Assembly (NCBI GenBank): GCA_942492835.1
Contig: OW818645.1
Coordinates: forward strand, 1,426,001-1,490,000
Source of the DNA: GWB2-37-7 sp942492835
Lineage (GTDB): Bacteria; Bacillota; Clostridia; Lutisporales; Lutisporaceae
Reading direction: 5' to 3'
DNA length: 64,000 nucleotides
Every line of letters starts with the position of its first letter. The stretch's first letter is position 1. The translations under genes were made by a program, and so were the position numbers. The notes under the pieces are model-generated. The model made no database searches. It was given only the letters and a program-made list of their open reading frames with translations, and had not been told where the DNA came from. Shown here piece by piece: positions 15,903 to 24,422 of this stretch.

Positions 15903-18900
15903 TTAAAATTCGTCTTCTTCAAAGTTCTCTTCTTCTTTAGGTAACAGTATCTCGTCAAACTCTAGTTCGCCTTCAAAATCTTCAAATTCTTCTACTTCTT
16001 CTACTTCTTCTGCGAATATTTCTACTGTTTGTTGTTCACCATTATATGGTAAACTCGTGAAGTCCATATCTTCTCGATTCTCAATTTCAACGCCTAGATC
16101 TTCTAGATCATCTTCAATTGACTCTTTTATAGCTATTTCTTGGTTTTCTTCGCTCAATACCTTAACATCCAAAGCTAAGCTTTGAAGTTCTTTAATCAAT
16201 ACTTTAAAGGACTCAGGAACTCCTGGTTCTGGTATATTTTCGCCCTTTACTATAGCTTCATAGGTTTTCACTCTACCTACAACATCGTCTGACTTAACAG
16301 TCAGTATCTCTTGAAGAGTATGAGCAGCTCCATATGCTTCCAATGCCCAAACTTCCATTTCACCGAATCTTTGTCCACCAAACTGTGCCTTACCTCCAAG
16401 TGGTTGTTGTGTAACCAAGGAGTATGGTCCAGTAGATCTCGCATGAATCTTATCGTCAACAAGGTGTAAAAGCTTTAAAATGTACATATAGCCTACTGTA
16501 ACTTTATTCTCGAAATACTCACCGCTACGTCCATCTCTTAGCTGTATTTTCCCTGTAGGATTTAATTCAATCTCATCAACTGGTGTTTCTGCAAACATTT
16601 TAATTATTGATTCTAATGCCTCAATATTATATAAATCAGAGGACTTTACCTTTTCTTTAATCTTTGCCAGTTTACTATCAACTTTGAAAACATTATCTTT
16701 GATGAACTCGTTTACAATTGCTAGGTTTTCTTCGATACCTTCTGTTTTCTCAGTTATCAGCTTTTCTCTAGCTATTTTCAAGTTCTTGTTTACTTGAATA
16801 TATTTATTTGCTGATTCTATAGTCTCCATTATAGTAGTTTCGTTTGCACCATCAAATACTGGTGTAGCTATCTTCCATCCTAAAGCTTTAGCAGCTAACC
16901 CAAGATGTACTTCAAGCACCTGTCCTATATTCATACGAGATGGAACACCTAGCGGATTAAGTACTATTTGCAATGGAACACCATTTGGCAAGAATGGCAT
17001 ATCCTCTTCTGGAAGCACTCTTGAAATAACACCCTTGTTTCCATGACGACCAGCCATCTTATCACCAACAGATATTTTTCTTTTTTGAGCTATATAACAT
17101 CTTATCAGCTGATTTACTCCTGGAGGCAATTCATCGCCATTTTCTCGTGTAAATACCTTTACGTCTACAATTATTCCAGATTCGCCATGAGGAACTCTTA
17201 AGGATGTATCTCTTACCTCTCTAGCTTTTTCACCAAATATTGCACGAAGTAATCTTTCTTCTGCAGTAAGTTCTGTCTCTCCCTTTGGAGTTACCTTACC
17301 AACCAAAATATCTCCAGCTCTAACCTCTGCTCCTATTCTTATAACGCCTCTTTCATCAAGGTCTTTAAGAGCATCCTCGCCGACATTTGGTATATCTCTT
17401 GTAATCTCTTCAGGTCCAAGCTTTGTATCTCTTGCTTCTGCTTCATATTCTTCTATATGTATAGAAGTAAACACATCTTCCTTAACCAGCTTTTCACTGA
17501 TTAAAATAGCATCCTCGTAGTTATAACCTTCCCAAGTCATAAAGCCCATAAGAATGTTTCTACCGAGACTTATTTCTCCGAGGTCTGTTGAAGGTCCATC
17601 AGCTAATATATCACCCTTCTTAACTACCTCTCCTCGTCTAACAACTGGCTTTTGATTTATGCAAGTACCTTGATTGGATCTTTTGAACTTCAAAAGCTTA
17701 TGTCTTTCTTTTTCACCTGTTTGAGTTTTCACAATGATTTCTTCCGCAGTAGCCTTTTCTACTATACCGTCATTTTTAGCCAGTACAATAGTGCCCGAAT
17801 CTCTTGCTGCTTTATATTCCATACCTGTTCCAACAATTGGAGAATCAGGGTTTACTAAAGGAACAGCCTGACGTTGCATGTTTGAACCCATTAAAGCTCT
17901 GTTTGCGTCATCATTCTCAAGGAAAGGAATCATGGATGTTGCTACTGATACAACTTGCTTTGGTGATACGTCCATGTATTCAACCTCTGCACTTGGAACT
18001 ATAACAATTTCGTGTCTTGCTCTTGATGTTACTCTCTTGTTAACAAACTTTCCCTCTTCATCTAAAGGCTCGTTTGCTTGTGCAACTACATAATCATCTT
18101 CTACATCTGCTGTTAAATATACTATCTCTTCAGAAACCAGCTTTTCGCCATTTTCTTTAGTAATAACTTTTCTATATGGTGCTTCGATAAAACCATATTC
18201 ATTTATTCTGGCATATGTACTTAATGAACCTATAAGACCAATGTTTGGTCCTTCAGGTGTTTCTATAGGACACATTCTGCCGTAGTGAGAGTGGTGAACG
18301 TCTCTAACCTCAAAGCCCGCTCTCTCTCTAGAAAGTCCACCAGGTCCCAGTGCAGAAAGTCTTCTCTTATGAGTAAGCTCTGCTAATGGGTTTGGCTGAT
18401 CCATAAATTGTGACAACTGACTGCTGCCAAAGAATTCTTTTATAGCAGCTGCAACAGGTCTTATATTAACCAATTGCTGTGGAGTTACCACATCAATATC
18501 TTGTATAGTCATTCTTTCTTTGACTACTCTTTCCATTCTCGACAGACCTATTCTAAATTGATTCTGTAACAATTCACCTACAGATCTAATTCTTCTGTTG
18601 CCAAGATGGTCTATATCATCTGTATGTCCTATTAAATAGGATAAGTTAAGGTTATAGCTAATTGATGCAATAATATCATCAATAACTATATGCTTTGGTA
18701 CAAGATCATTAATTCTAGTTTTAATTTCTTCTTTGATATCAGTCTCTGAGTCAAATTTATTCAGTATATCTTTAATAACACTTAAACTGACTAACTCTTT
18801 TATGCTCAAATCTGAAATATCAAAGGGTACATATTCATTTATATTAACTGTGTTGTTACCAATTACTTTTACACTTCTGCCTTCAACTAAAACATTAATT

Positions 18901-19871
18901 TCATTAAATCCAGCATTTTGAATTTTGACAGCCTTTTCCTTAGTGATCTTCTCGTTAGCTTCTGCTAAGGTTTCACCTGTTCTAGGATCAATTATATCTT
19001 CGACAACCTTTTGGTTTGCAAGTCTTGCACTTAAGCATAGCTTTTTGTTAAACTTGTATCTTCCAACCTTAGCCATGTCATATCTCTTCTCATCGAAGAA
19101 CAATACATCCAACAGTGATTTTGCACTTTCAACTGTAGGAGGCTCACCGGGTCTTAATCTTCTATAGATTTCGATCAAAGCTTCTTCTTCATTCTTAGTA
19201 TTATCTTTTTGAAGAGTTGCTTTAATTCTCTCATCTTCACCCAGTTTGTTTTCTATCATTTCATCTGTGCCAAAGCCTAGAGCTCTTAAAAGTACTGTTA
19301 TTGGTACCTTTCTTGTTCTATCAATTCTTACCCAAAGGATATCATTGGAATCAGTTTCATATTCAAGCCAGGCACCTCTATTCGGTATAACTGTTGCTGA
19401 ATAAAGCTGCTTTCCTGTCTTGTCTATTGTTTCAGCATAGACAACCCCTGGTGATCTTACAAGCTGGCTTACTATTACTCTTTCGGCTCCATTAATGATG
19501 AACGTACCATTTACTGTCATAAGTGGAAAATCACCCATAAACACTTCTTGCTCTTTCACTTCATTTGTACCTTTGTTAATAAGTCTAATCTTAACCTTAA
19601 GTGGAGTAGAATATGTTACGTCTCTTTCCTTACATTCTTCTTCAAAATACTTGGGTTTCCCATCTAATGAATAGTCAACAAATTCGAGTATCAGATTGCC
19701 TGTGTAGTCTTGAATTGGAGATACATCATTGAATACTTCTCGCAAGCCCTCTTCTAAGAACCATTTATATGAGTTCTTCTGGACTTCGATAAGATTTGGC
19801 ATATCCATTACTTCATCAATGCTCGAGTAGCTCATCCTATGAGTTTTGCCAACAGAGATTGGATGTACCAT
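15903..19871 (-). CDS. rpoB: DNA-directed RNA polymerase subunit beta
   Basis: The beta subunit forms the other half of the RNA polymerase active site. The rifampicin pocket reads SSQLSQFMDQPNPLAELTHK, with wild-type residues at the common resistance positions. At about 1322 residues it is long for a Firmicute beta. An extra segment lies before the LGNRRIRSVGELLQNQFR region (around residues 355-425), and the C-terminus ends in a very acidic tail of about 35 residues. The ATG at 19871 fits the GGGGTGA site better than the in-frame GTG at 19883. It precedes rpoC. Confidence 0.97.
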   Translation of the reverse strand: MVHPISVGKTHRMSYSSIDEVMDMPNLIEVQKNSYKWFLEEGLREVFNDVSPIQDYTGNLILEFVDYSLDGKPKYFEEECKERDVTYSTPLKVKIRLINKGTNEVKEQEVFMGDFPLMTVNGTFIINGAERVIVSQLVRSPGVVYAETIDKTGKQLYSATVIPNRGAWLEYETDSNDILWVRIDRTRKVPITVLLRALGFGTDEMIENKLGEDERIKATLQKDNTKNEEEALIEIYRRLRPGEPPTVESAKSLLDVLFFDEKRYDMAKVGRYKFNKKLCLSARLANQKVVEDIIDPRTGETLAEANEKITKEKAVKIQNAGFNEINVLVEGRSVKVIGNNTVNINEYVPFDISDLSIKELVSLSVIKDILNKFDSETDIKEEIKTRINDLVPKHIVIDDIIASISYNLNLSYLIGHTDDIDHLGNRRIRSVGELLQNQFRIGLSRMERVVKERMTIQDIDVVTPQQLVNIRPVAAAIKEFFGSSQLSQFMDQPNPLAELTHKRRLSALGPGGLSRERAGFEVRDVHHSHYGRMCPIETPEGPNIGLIGSLSTYARINEYGFIEAPYRKVITKENGEKLVSEEIVYLTADVEDDYVVAQANEPLDEEGKFVNKRVTSRARHEIVIVPSAEVEYMDVSPKQVVSVATSMIPFLENDDANRALMGSNMQRQAVPLVNPDSPIVGTGMEYKAARDSGTIVLAKNDGIVEKATAEEIIVKTQTGEKERHKLLKFKRSNQGTCINQKPVVRRGEVVKKGDILADGPSTDLGEISLGRNILMGFMTWEGYNYEDAILISEKLVKEDVFTSIHIEEYEAEARDTKLGPEEITRDIPNVGEDALKDLDERGVIRIGAEVRAGDILVGKVTPKGETELTAEERLLRAIFGEKAREVRDTSLRVPHGESGIIVDVKVFTRENGDELPPGVNQLIRCYIAQKRKISVGDKMAGRHGNKGVISRVLPEEDMPFLPNGVPLQIVLNPLGVPSRMNIGQVLEVHLGLAAKALGWKIATPVFDGANETTIMETIESANKYIQVNKNLKIAREKLITEKTEGIEENLAIVNEFIKDNVFKVDSKLAKIKEKVKSSDLYNIEALESIIKMFAETPVDEIELNPTGKIQLRDGRSGEYFENKVTVGYMYILKLLHLVDDKIHARSTGPYSLVTQQPLGGKAQFGGQRFGEMEVWALEAYGAAHTLQEILTVKSDDVVGRVKTYEAIVKGENIPEPGVPESFKVLIKELQSLALDVKVLSEENQEIAIKESIEDDLEDLGVEIENREDMDFTSLPYNGEQQTVEIFAEEVEEVEEFEDFEGELEFDEILLPKEEENFEEDEF

Positions 19872-20114
19872 AAAGTCACTCACCCCTTAGTTTAAATAAA
19901 GTAAAATATCCAAAAGCAAAAAAACTTTTTTAAAGCGCTATGCTTGTAAAAAATACTAGTATAGCACTTTCCTAACCTACAAACAATACTGATAAATCAT
20001 TTTTTTTATTTATTGCTTTTGGTGTTATAAAATTAAAAGCATACATACTTTTAATATTGCCTTATTAAATTTTTATATACAATACCCTAGCATAATTTGT
20101 AAAATTAGTTACTA

Positions 20115-20160
20115 CAATGCAATGTATAATGTTAACACAATGCAATGTTTAATGTTAACA
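20115..20160. repeat. Two tandem 23-bp repeats at the rpoB promoter
   Basis: Positions 20115-20137 and 20138-20160 are tandem copies of a 23-bp unit starting CAATGCAATGT and ending AATGTTAACA, differing by one base. The block overlaps the putative -10 box and the start-site region of the promoter at 20152-20180. Confidence 0.85.
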
Positions 20161-20180
20161 CAACACATAATTCCTGTCAA
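20152..20180 (-). promoter_or_regulatory. Putative rpoBC promoter
   Basis: On the minus strand TTGACA (20175-20180) is followed after 17 bases by TAACAT (20152-20157). It lies about 280 nt upstream of rpoB in the 407-nt gap that separates rpoB from the Tad locus. The rest of this gap is AT-rich, with a short imperfect hairpin near 20015-20040, and I see no gene in it. Confidence 0.6.
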
Positions 20181-20277
20181 GTTTTTTATGCTATTCTTAC
20201 CAAAATATTTTATATTGTGTAAAATATATATTATTCGTAATTATACAATATAAAAGACAGGCTATGAAGATCATTCC

Positions 20278-21147
20278 CTAAAAAACTATCATTCCAATTA
20301 TTGAAGTTATATAACTGAAAAGGGATAAGATTACTACTAATATCATAGCTAGCTTTTGTTTAATCTTCTTGCTTTCTTTAGCTGCAATCAATCTATCTCT
20401 TGCTTCAATTAAATCTTCTCTTATTTCCTCAGCCTTCTGATATCTATCCTCAGGGAGAAAAACAGTACATTTGTCTCCTATATCCAATAACTTTTTATGA
20501 ATATTAGAGATATTCAACTCTTTTGCTACGTATGTCAGTCCTTTTAGTTCTCCTGTAACCAATTGGATTAAGATAATGCCAAAGCTGTATATATCCCCTC
20601 TAGTATCACAAATACCGCTATTGGCAAGTTGTTCAGGGGGAGCATAGGTATTTGTTCCTGCCCTTAACCCCCTTAGGTCACCACCTTGCTCCTCTGCTAT
20701 ACCAAAATCAACTAATACAAGCTTATCCCCTTCGGAAACAATTATATTAGATGGTTTTAGATCTTTATGTATTATAGGTTTAGGCTTCATATTGTGTAAA
20801 TACATCAGCACATCACATAGCTGCAGTGAATAATCAATTATCCTATCTACTTCTAAAACTCCGATATTTGTCATCAGCTTCAATAAAGAAATTCCTTCTA
20901 TGTAGCTTTCTATAATAAAAATCCCTGTTTCATCTCGACAAACATCTACTATTTTAGGCAAATTAATATGATAAAGTCTCTTTAGTATTTCTTCTTCATA
21001 TATATAATTGGAGTATTTCTTTTCAATTTGCTTTGCTATCCATTTGCTTCCCAGCTCGATATTTGTACATAAATAGACAGTGCTCATACCACCTTTTGCT
21101 ACTTTTCTTTCTATTCTATATTTGCTTTTTAATAGTTTTCCTTCCAC
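20278..21147 (-). CDS. Hanks-type Ser/Thr protein kinase with C-terminal membrane anchor
   Basis: The kinase has the glycine loop GGMSTVY (19-25), the probable ATP-lysine K39 (WIAKQ), the catalytic loop HKDLKPSN, the metal-binding DFG and an APPEQ activation segment, so it should be active. A hydrophobic segment at about residues 266-289 would anchor it, with the kinase domain in the cytoplasm and almost nothing outside, unlike PrkC-type kinases with PASTA repeats. It ends the Tad operon directly after a small membrane protein and an FHA protein, so its substrates are probably in this locus. The start is GTG. Confidence 0.9.
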   Translation of the reverse strand: MEGKLLKSKYRIERKVAKGGMSTVYLCTNIELGSKWIAKQIEKKYSNYIYEEEILKRLYHINLPKIVDVCRDETGIFIIESYIEGISLLKLMTNIGVLEVDRIIDYSLQLCDVLMYLHNMKPKPIIHKDLKPSNIIVSEGDKLVLVDFGIAEEQGGDLRGLRAGTNTYAPPEQLANSGICDTRGDIYSFGIILIQLVTGELKGLTYVAKELNISNIHKKLLDIGDKCTVFLPEDRYQKAEEIREDLIEARDRLIAAKESKKIKQKLAMILVVILSLFSYITSIIGMIVF

Positions 21148-21149
21148 TC

Positions 21150-21383
21150 TTATATCCTCTGTAATTCTGTATTACTTGTTGTTATAGCTTCTGTATCTAA
21201 AATAGCCGTAGATTCAGCTTCTTTCATATTTGTTTCATTATATGACAAGTCAAAGCTGACAACTTCTCTATTTTTTGTATAGTTATTGCCTCCGACAACT
21301 TTATTTCGTATTAAATAATAGGTCAAAAGTATATTGAGAAAAAGTGTAAACATAGCAATTGCAAGAAATAAGTATTTTATCAT
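21150..21383 (-). CDS. Small single-pass membrane protein of the Tad locus
   Basis: I do not recognise the family. From the ATG at 21383 it is 77 residues, with one transmembrane helix near the N-terminus (IKYLFLAIAMFTLFLNILLTYY region) and a polar, Ser/Thr- and Glu-rich tail that could be a phosphoacceptor. The ATG at 21383 has an AAAGGGG site; an upstream in-frame ATG at 21422 would overlap the FHA gene by 16 nt. It lies between the FHA protein and the kinase, 2 nt from the kinase start, so a shared function is likely but unproven. Confidence 0.7.
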   Translation of the reverse strand: MIKYLFLAIAMFTLFLNILLTYYLIRNKVVGGNNYTKNREVVSFDLSYNETNMKEAESTAILDTEAITTSNTELQRI

Positions 21384-21406
21384 TGATACTATCCCCTTTG
21401 AATATT

Positions 21407-22735
21407 TTAATTTTCCTTCCATATGAACTTATATTCACTGTTTGCAAAGACAATTCTGTCATTGTTCTTGATAACATGTAGAACATTACTGACAATTCTT
21501 TCACCATTAACATAAGTACCGTTCCTCGAATTTAAATCCCTTATGTAGTGAACACCCTCTTTAATGATAATCTCAGCATGCACTTTTCCTACAACATTGT
21601 TTTGTGATACATAGTCTACTTGGTTTTTCATCCTTCCTATGATAAATCCTGACTTATTTATGCAAATCCTTTCATGTAAATTTTCTTGGCACCCTGCAAG
21701 ATATGCATAAGACGTTCGCTGATCCCCTATCACACTGGTTTCCATATCAACAAACGTTCCCGGTTTTAGAAAATCTACAGCTATATCGGTCTTCTCTTTA
21801 CTACGCTTTTGGCTCTCCTCTTGCTGTTTGCCTTTCCTCTCATGCTTCTTCCTTAAATCCAGTCTTTTTACAACTAAAAAATCTACTGATATAACCAATA
21901 GCAAAGCTCCAATTATTGAATATATATCCACTTTAGGGTTTTGTTTAATCAAAAATCGTAATAGAAGTGTTGCTAGTGCTACAAACAGCAGCTGAACAAG
22001 CATTAATATATAAAGCTTGTTCTTATATATAGAATCTTTGTACTGCTGCTTTTTTTCTTTACCTTGAATTGTTTTCCCAATTATTGCTATATTATTTTCA
22101 ATTGAAGCAGGCTCCTTACTTTGTATATTGCTTGCATTAATCTCTTTGGGTTGCTCATATTCTACAGCAATGCCAAAAACAAGTTTATCTAGCTGTTCTA
22201 AACTAAATGCCTCACTCTTTAAGAGATTTAACAGCTTATATACAAAGCTTCCTTCCTCAGGATGCTCAAAAACCGTTTTATATACTATTAAATCAATAAA
22301 AAAAGCTCTTAAATCTTCCTTAATATCAGTGGTTATGTCAACTGGCATATACGCAAGTGAAACCTCCAACGATGAAGGATTTATATACATATATTTAATA
22401 TCAAGAATATATTTTCCTCCTTGAAGTAAGTATTGCTTACCCATCTGTAATCCTTTAATTATGCTCTTCACTATTGAAAGAAACTCATGTCTGCTTAACT
22501 TTCTTCTAACCAAAAACTGTTCCATGGTGATCTTAGAAGTAATATCATAATGTATAAAAACTTCATCATCAAATTGCTTTCTATGCAAAGCCAAAAGATT
22601 TTGTGTAGGATTATCCTTAATTATTTTAATCTGATAATCAATAAGCTTGTCCTGAGGCTTAAGCCTCAACACCATATAACTATGTATAGCATCGTTCTGG
22701 TAGGTAATGATGTATTCCTCATTGTTTAAATCCAT
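21407..22735 (-). CDS. DUF6382-like, membrane-spanning FHA-domain protein
   Basis: The first ~185 residues resemble the DUF6382 domain found in Clostridia next to Tad genes. Two hydrophobic helices follow at about 240-285, then a basic linker and a C-terminal FHA domain (about 355-442) with GFIIGR, the loop VGKVHAEI and RDLNSRNGTYVNGERI, the residues that read phosphothreonine. The start at 22735 is preceded by GGGGAG. With the kinase three genes downstream it makes a plausible phospho-signalling pair that may control pilus assembly. Domain names are from memory; the FHA call is firm. Confidence 0.88.
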   Translation of the reverse strand: MDLNNEEYIITYQNDAIHSYMVLRLKPQDKLIDYQIKIIKDNPTQNLLALHRKQFDDEVFIHYDITSKITMEQFLVRRKLSRHEFLSIVKSIIKGLQMGKQYLLQGGKYILDIKYMYINPSSLEVSLAYMPVDITTDIKEDLRAFFIDLIVYKTVFEHPEEGSFVYKLLNLLKSEAFSLEQLDKLVFGIAVEYEQPKEINASNIQSKEPASIENNIAIIGKTIQGKEKKQQYKDSIYKNKLYILMLVQLLFVALATLLLRFLIKQNPKVDIYSIIGALLLVISVDFLVVKRLDLRKKHERKGKQQEESQKRSKEKTDIAVDFLKPGTFVDMETSVIGDQRTSYAYLAGCQENLHERICINKSGFIIGRMKNQVDYVSQNNVVGKVHAEIIIKEGVHYIRDLNSRNGTYVNGERIVSNVLHVIKNNDRIVFANSEYKFIWKEN

Positions 22736-22754
22736 ATTTTCACTCCCCAAAATA

Positions 22755-23183
22755 TCATAATAGAAGTAATGCTATCGTACCCGCTGTAACAAAAGGTGCA
22801 AAGGGTAGACTTTTATTTTTATAGTTTTTGTTTACAATAATCAATACTACAGCGGTTATGCCACACATAAGTATTGACATAAACAGCATACTAAACGCTC
22901 TTTCTACACCTAAGTATAGGGCTAAGATTGCACACAGCTTAACATCTCCCATACCTATACTCCCTTTTGAAAGGTAATATGTTATCCACATTATTATAAA
23001 AACCATAAGCATAGCAAAAGCTCCATTTATTACGGTTAAATCCTTGTTAAATAATATAGCTGCAAGCCCACCTAGCAGCAGTATTATTAAGGCTTTAGCA
23101 TTAATAATCATATCTCTCACATCTATAACTGAAATTACGAGTAAAACAACCACCATGAAAAAGTAAATAAGTCCTGTTATCAC
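22755..23183 (-). CDS. Prepilin peptidase, A24 family (second copy)
   Basis: This 142-residue polytopic membrane protein is a minimal A24 aspartic peptidase (TadV/CpaA type). It has the first catalytic aspartate in ISVIDVRDM and the second in the motif GMGDVKL. Such enzymes cut prepilins just before their hydrophobic helix. A second A24 peptidase (31911-32426) opens the operon. The start is GTG with an AGGAGGG site. Confidence 0.9.
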   Translation of the reverse strand: MITGLIYFFMVVVLLVISVIDVRDMIINAKALIILLLGGLAAILFNKDLTVINGAFAMLMVFIIMWITYYLSKGSIGMGDVKLCAILALYLGVERAFSMLFMSILMCGITAVVLIIVNKNYKNKSLPFAPFVTAGTIALLLL

Positions 23184-23198
23184 CTTAGCACCCTCCTG

Positions 23199-24419
23199 CT
23201 ATAATTCACTTATTGTTATCTGTATCCCATTTTCCTTAGCATAGCTAATTATCTGGTCTATTACGGCTTTATTATCTTCATTAGTTGATTCCTTAGGTAT
23301 GACCAAAATTATTTTTTTGTTAAGTAAGCTGTAGTTTTTCCCCTCATAGCTTATAGAATCTCTATCCTTCAATGCATCAACGTATGATTCAAGCTTCTTT
23401 TTTAGAGTTGTACTGTCCTTATATGTCTTTGAATTTAAATTCGTACTTTTTATTGATGTACCAGTTTTGGTTTTTTCATCATATATATCAATTACCGGAA
23501 ATCCAAAAGGTAAATTTCCACCATTCATTTCCTCGATTTTCATGCCTCGCTTTTTGTTTGGTAAAGCCCAAATATCCATTTCATCTAAGGCTGTCCCATC
23601 TCCGCCCTCAAGCCAAGCTCTGGCAGTGCTTCGTTGTACAATATATATATCTGGAAGCAGCTTTATAGGTAAAGCCAGCTCTACCTTATATTTGACTATT
23701 ATATCAATATCTTGATTGTTTTTAAAGAATGTAGAGGAGTAAAAATCCAGACCATTGAAGCCACCGCTAATATTTAGCTTCTTAAGTATCATATCTACAT
23801 CGTTATAGCCATCCTGTATTAAATATTTCTTTATTGTTTGTTTTATAATAGGAACTGCAATGATAGTCTTAGCGTCACTATAAATACCATTAGATAGCAT
23901 CCACGCCATACTTTCAGCTTCTTTTCTAGGATCCTTCCCCGCTTCATTAAACACCTGTTCAAGTGCTTTTATGCTTTGCATATTTTCCTTTGTAAGTTGT
24001 TCACCCGTGCTTTTAATTTCTGAAGCTTGTTCTAGTATTTCTTCGGCCTTATTATCAAAGTTACCTTGAGAGCTTGATATTTCTTTAATATCCACTACTG
24101 CATCGTTACCTGCCTGAACAGTTTTCTCCATAGTCTCATAGGCATCAAAAAAGGTTTCCGTATGTTTACTTCCCTGTGCAGCATTATCTTCTATTGTGTC
24201 CTGTACAGAGTTATCAATCTCCTGTAAATCACTTACATGATAGATATAAGAATAAGCAGCTAATTCATTGACAGCTTCATCAATAGCATGTTGCATCACA
24301 TCATGTATATAAATTAGCTTAATACACATTGCCATGCTAATTACTACGCATATGAAAATTGGTAGTACAATAGCTGCTTCTACTGTTATGGAGCCACTTA
24401 ATCTTTTTTTCTTAATCAT
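23199..24419 (-). CDS. TadE-like pseudopilin / pilus assembly protein
   Basis: The N-terminus has a prepilin-like signal, SGSITVEAAIVLP followed by a hydrophobic helix (about residues 10-33); TadE/TadF-like proteins share it and are cut by A24 peptidases. The remaining ~370 residues are extracytoplasmic, rich in Asp, Glu and Lys, with no motif I can name. At 406 residues it is longer than a usual TadE. It follows the 807-residue protein by a few bases, in the same operon. Confidence 0.75.
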   Translation of the reverse strand: MIKKKRLSGSITVEAAIVLPIFICVVISMAMCIKLIYIHDVMQHAIDEAVNELAAYSYIYHVSDLQEIDNSVQDTIEDNAAQGSKHTETFFDAYETMEKTVQAGNDAVVDIKEISSSQGNFDNKAEEILEQASEIKSTGEQLTKENMQSIKALEQVFNEAGKDPRKEAESMAWMLSNGIYSDAKTIIAVPIIKQTIKKYLIQDGYNDVDMILKKLNISGGFNGLDFYSSTFFKNNQDIDIIVKYKVELALPIKLLPDIYIVQRSTARAWLEGGDGTALDEMDIWALPNKKRGMKIEEMNGGNLPFGFPVIDIYDEKTKTGTSIKSTNLNSKTYKDSTTLKKKLESYVDALKDRDSISYEGKNYSLLNKKIILVIPKESTNEDNKAVIDQIISYAKENGIQITISEL

Positions 24420-24422
24420 AAG

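Noticed and set aside
20115..20160. CRISPR-like repeat
   Set aside because: There are only two abutting units with no spacers and no cas genes nearby.
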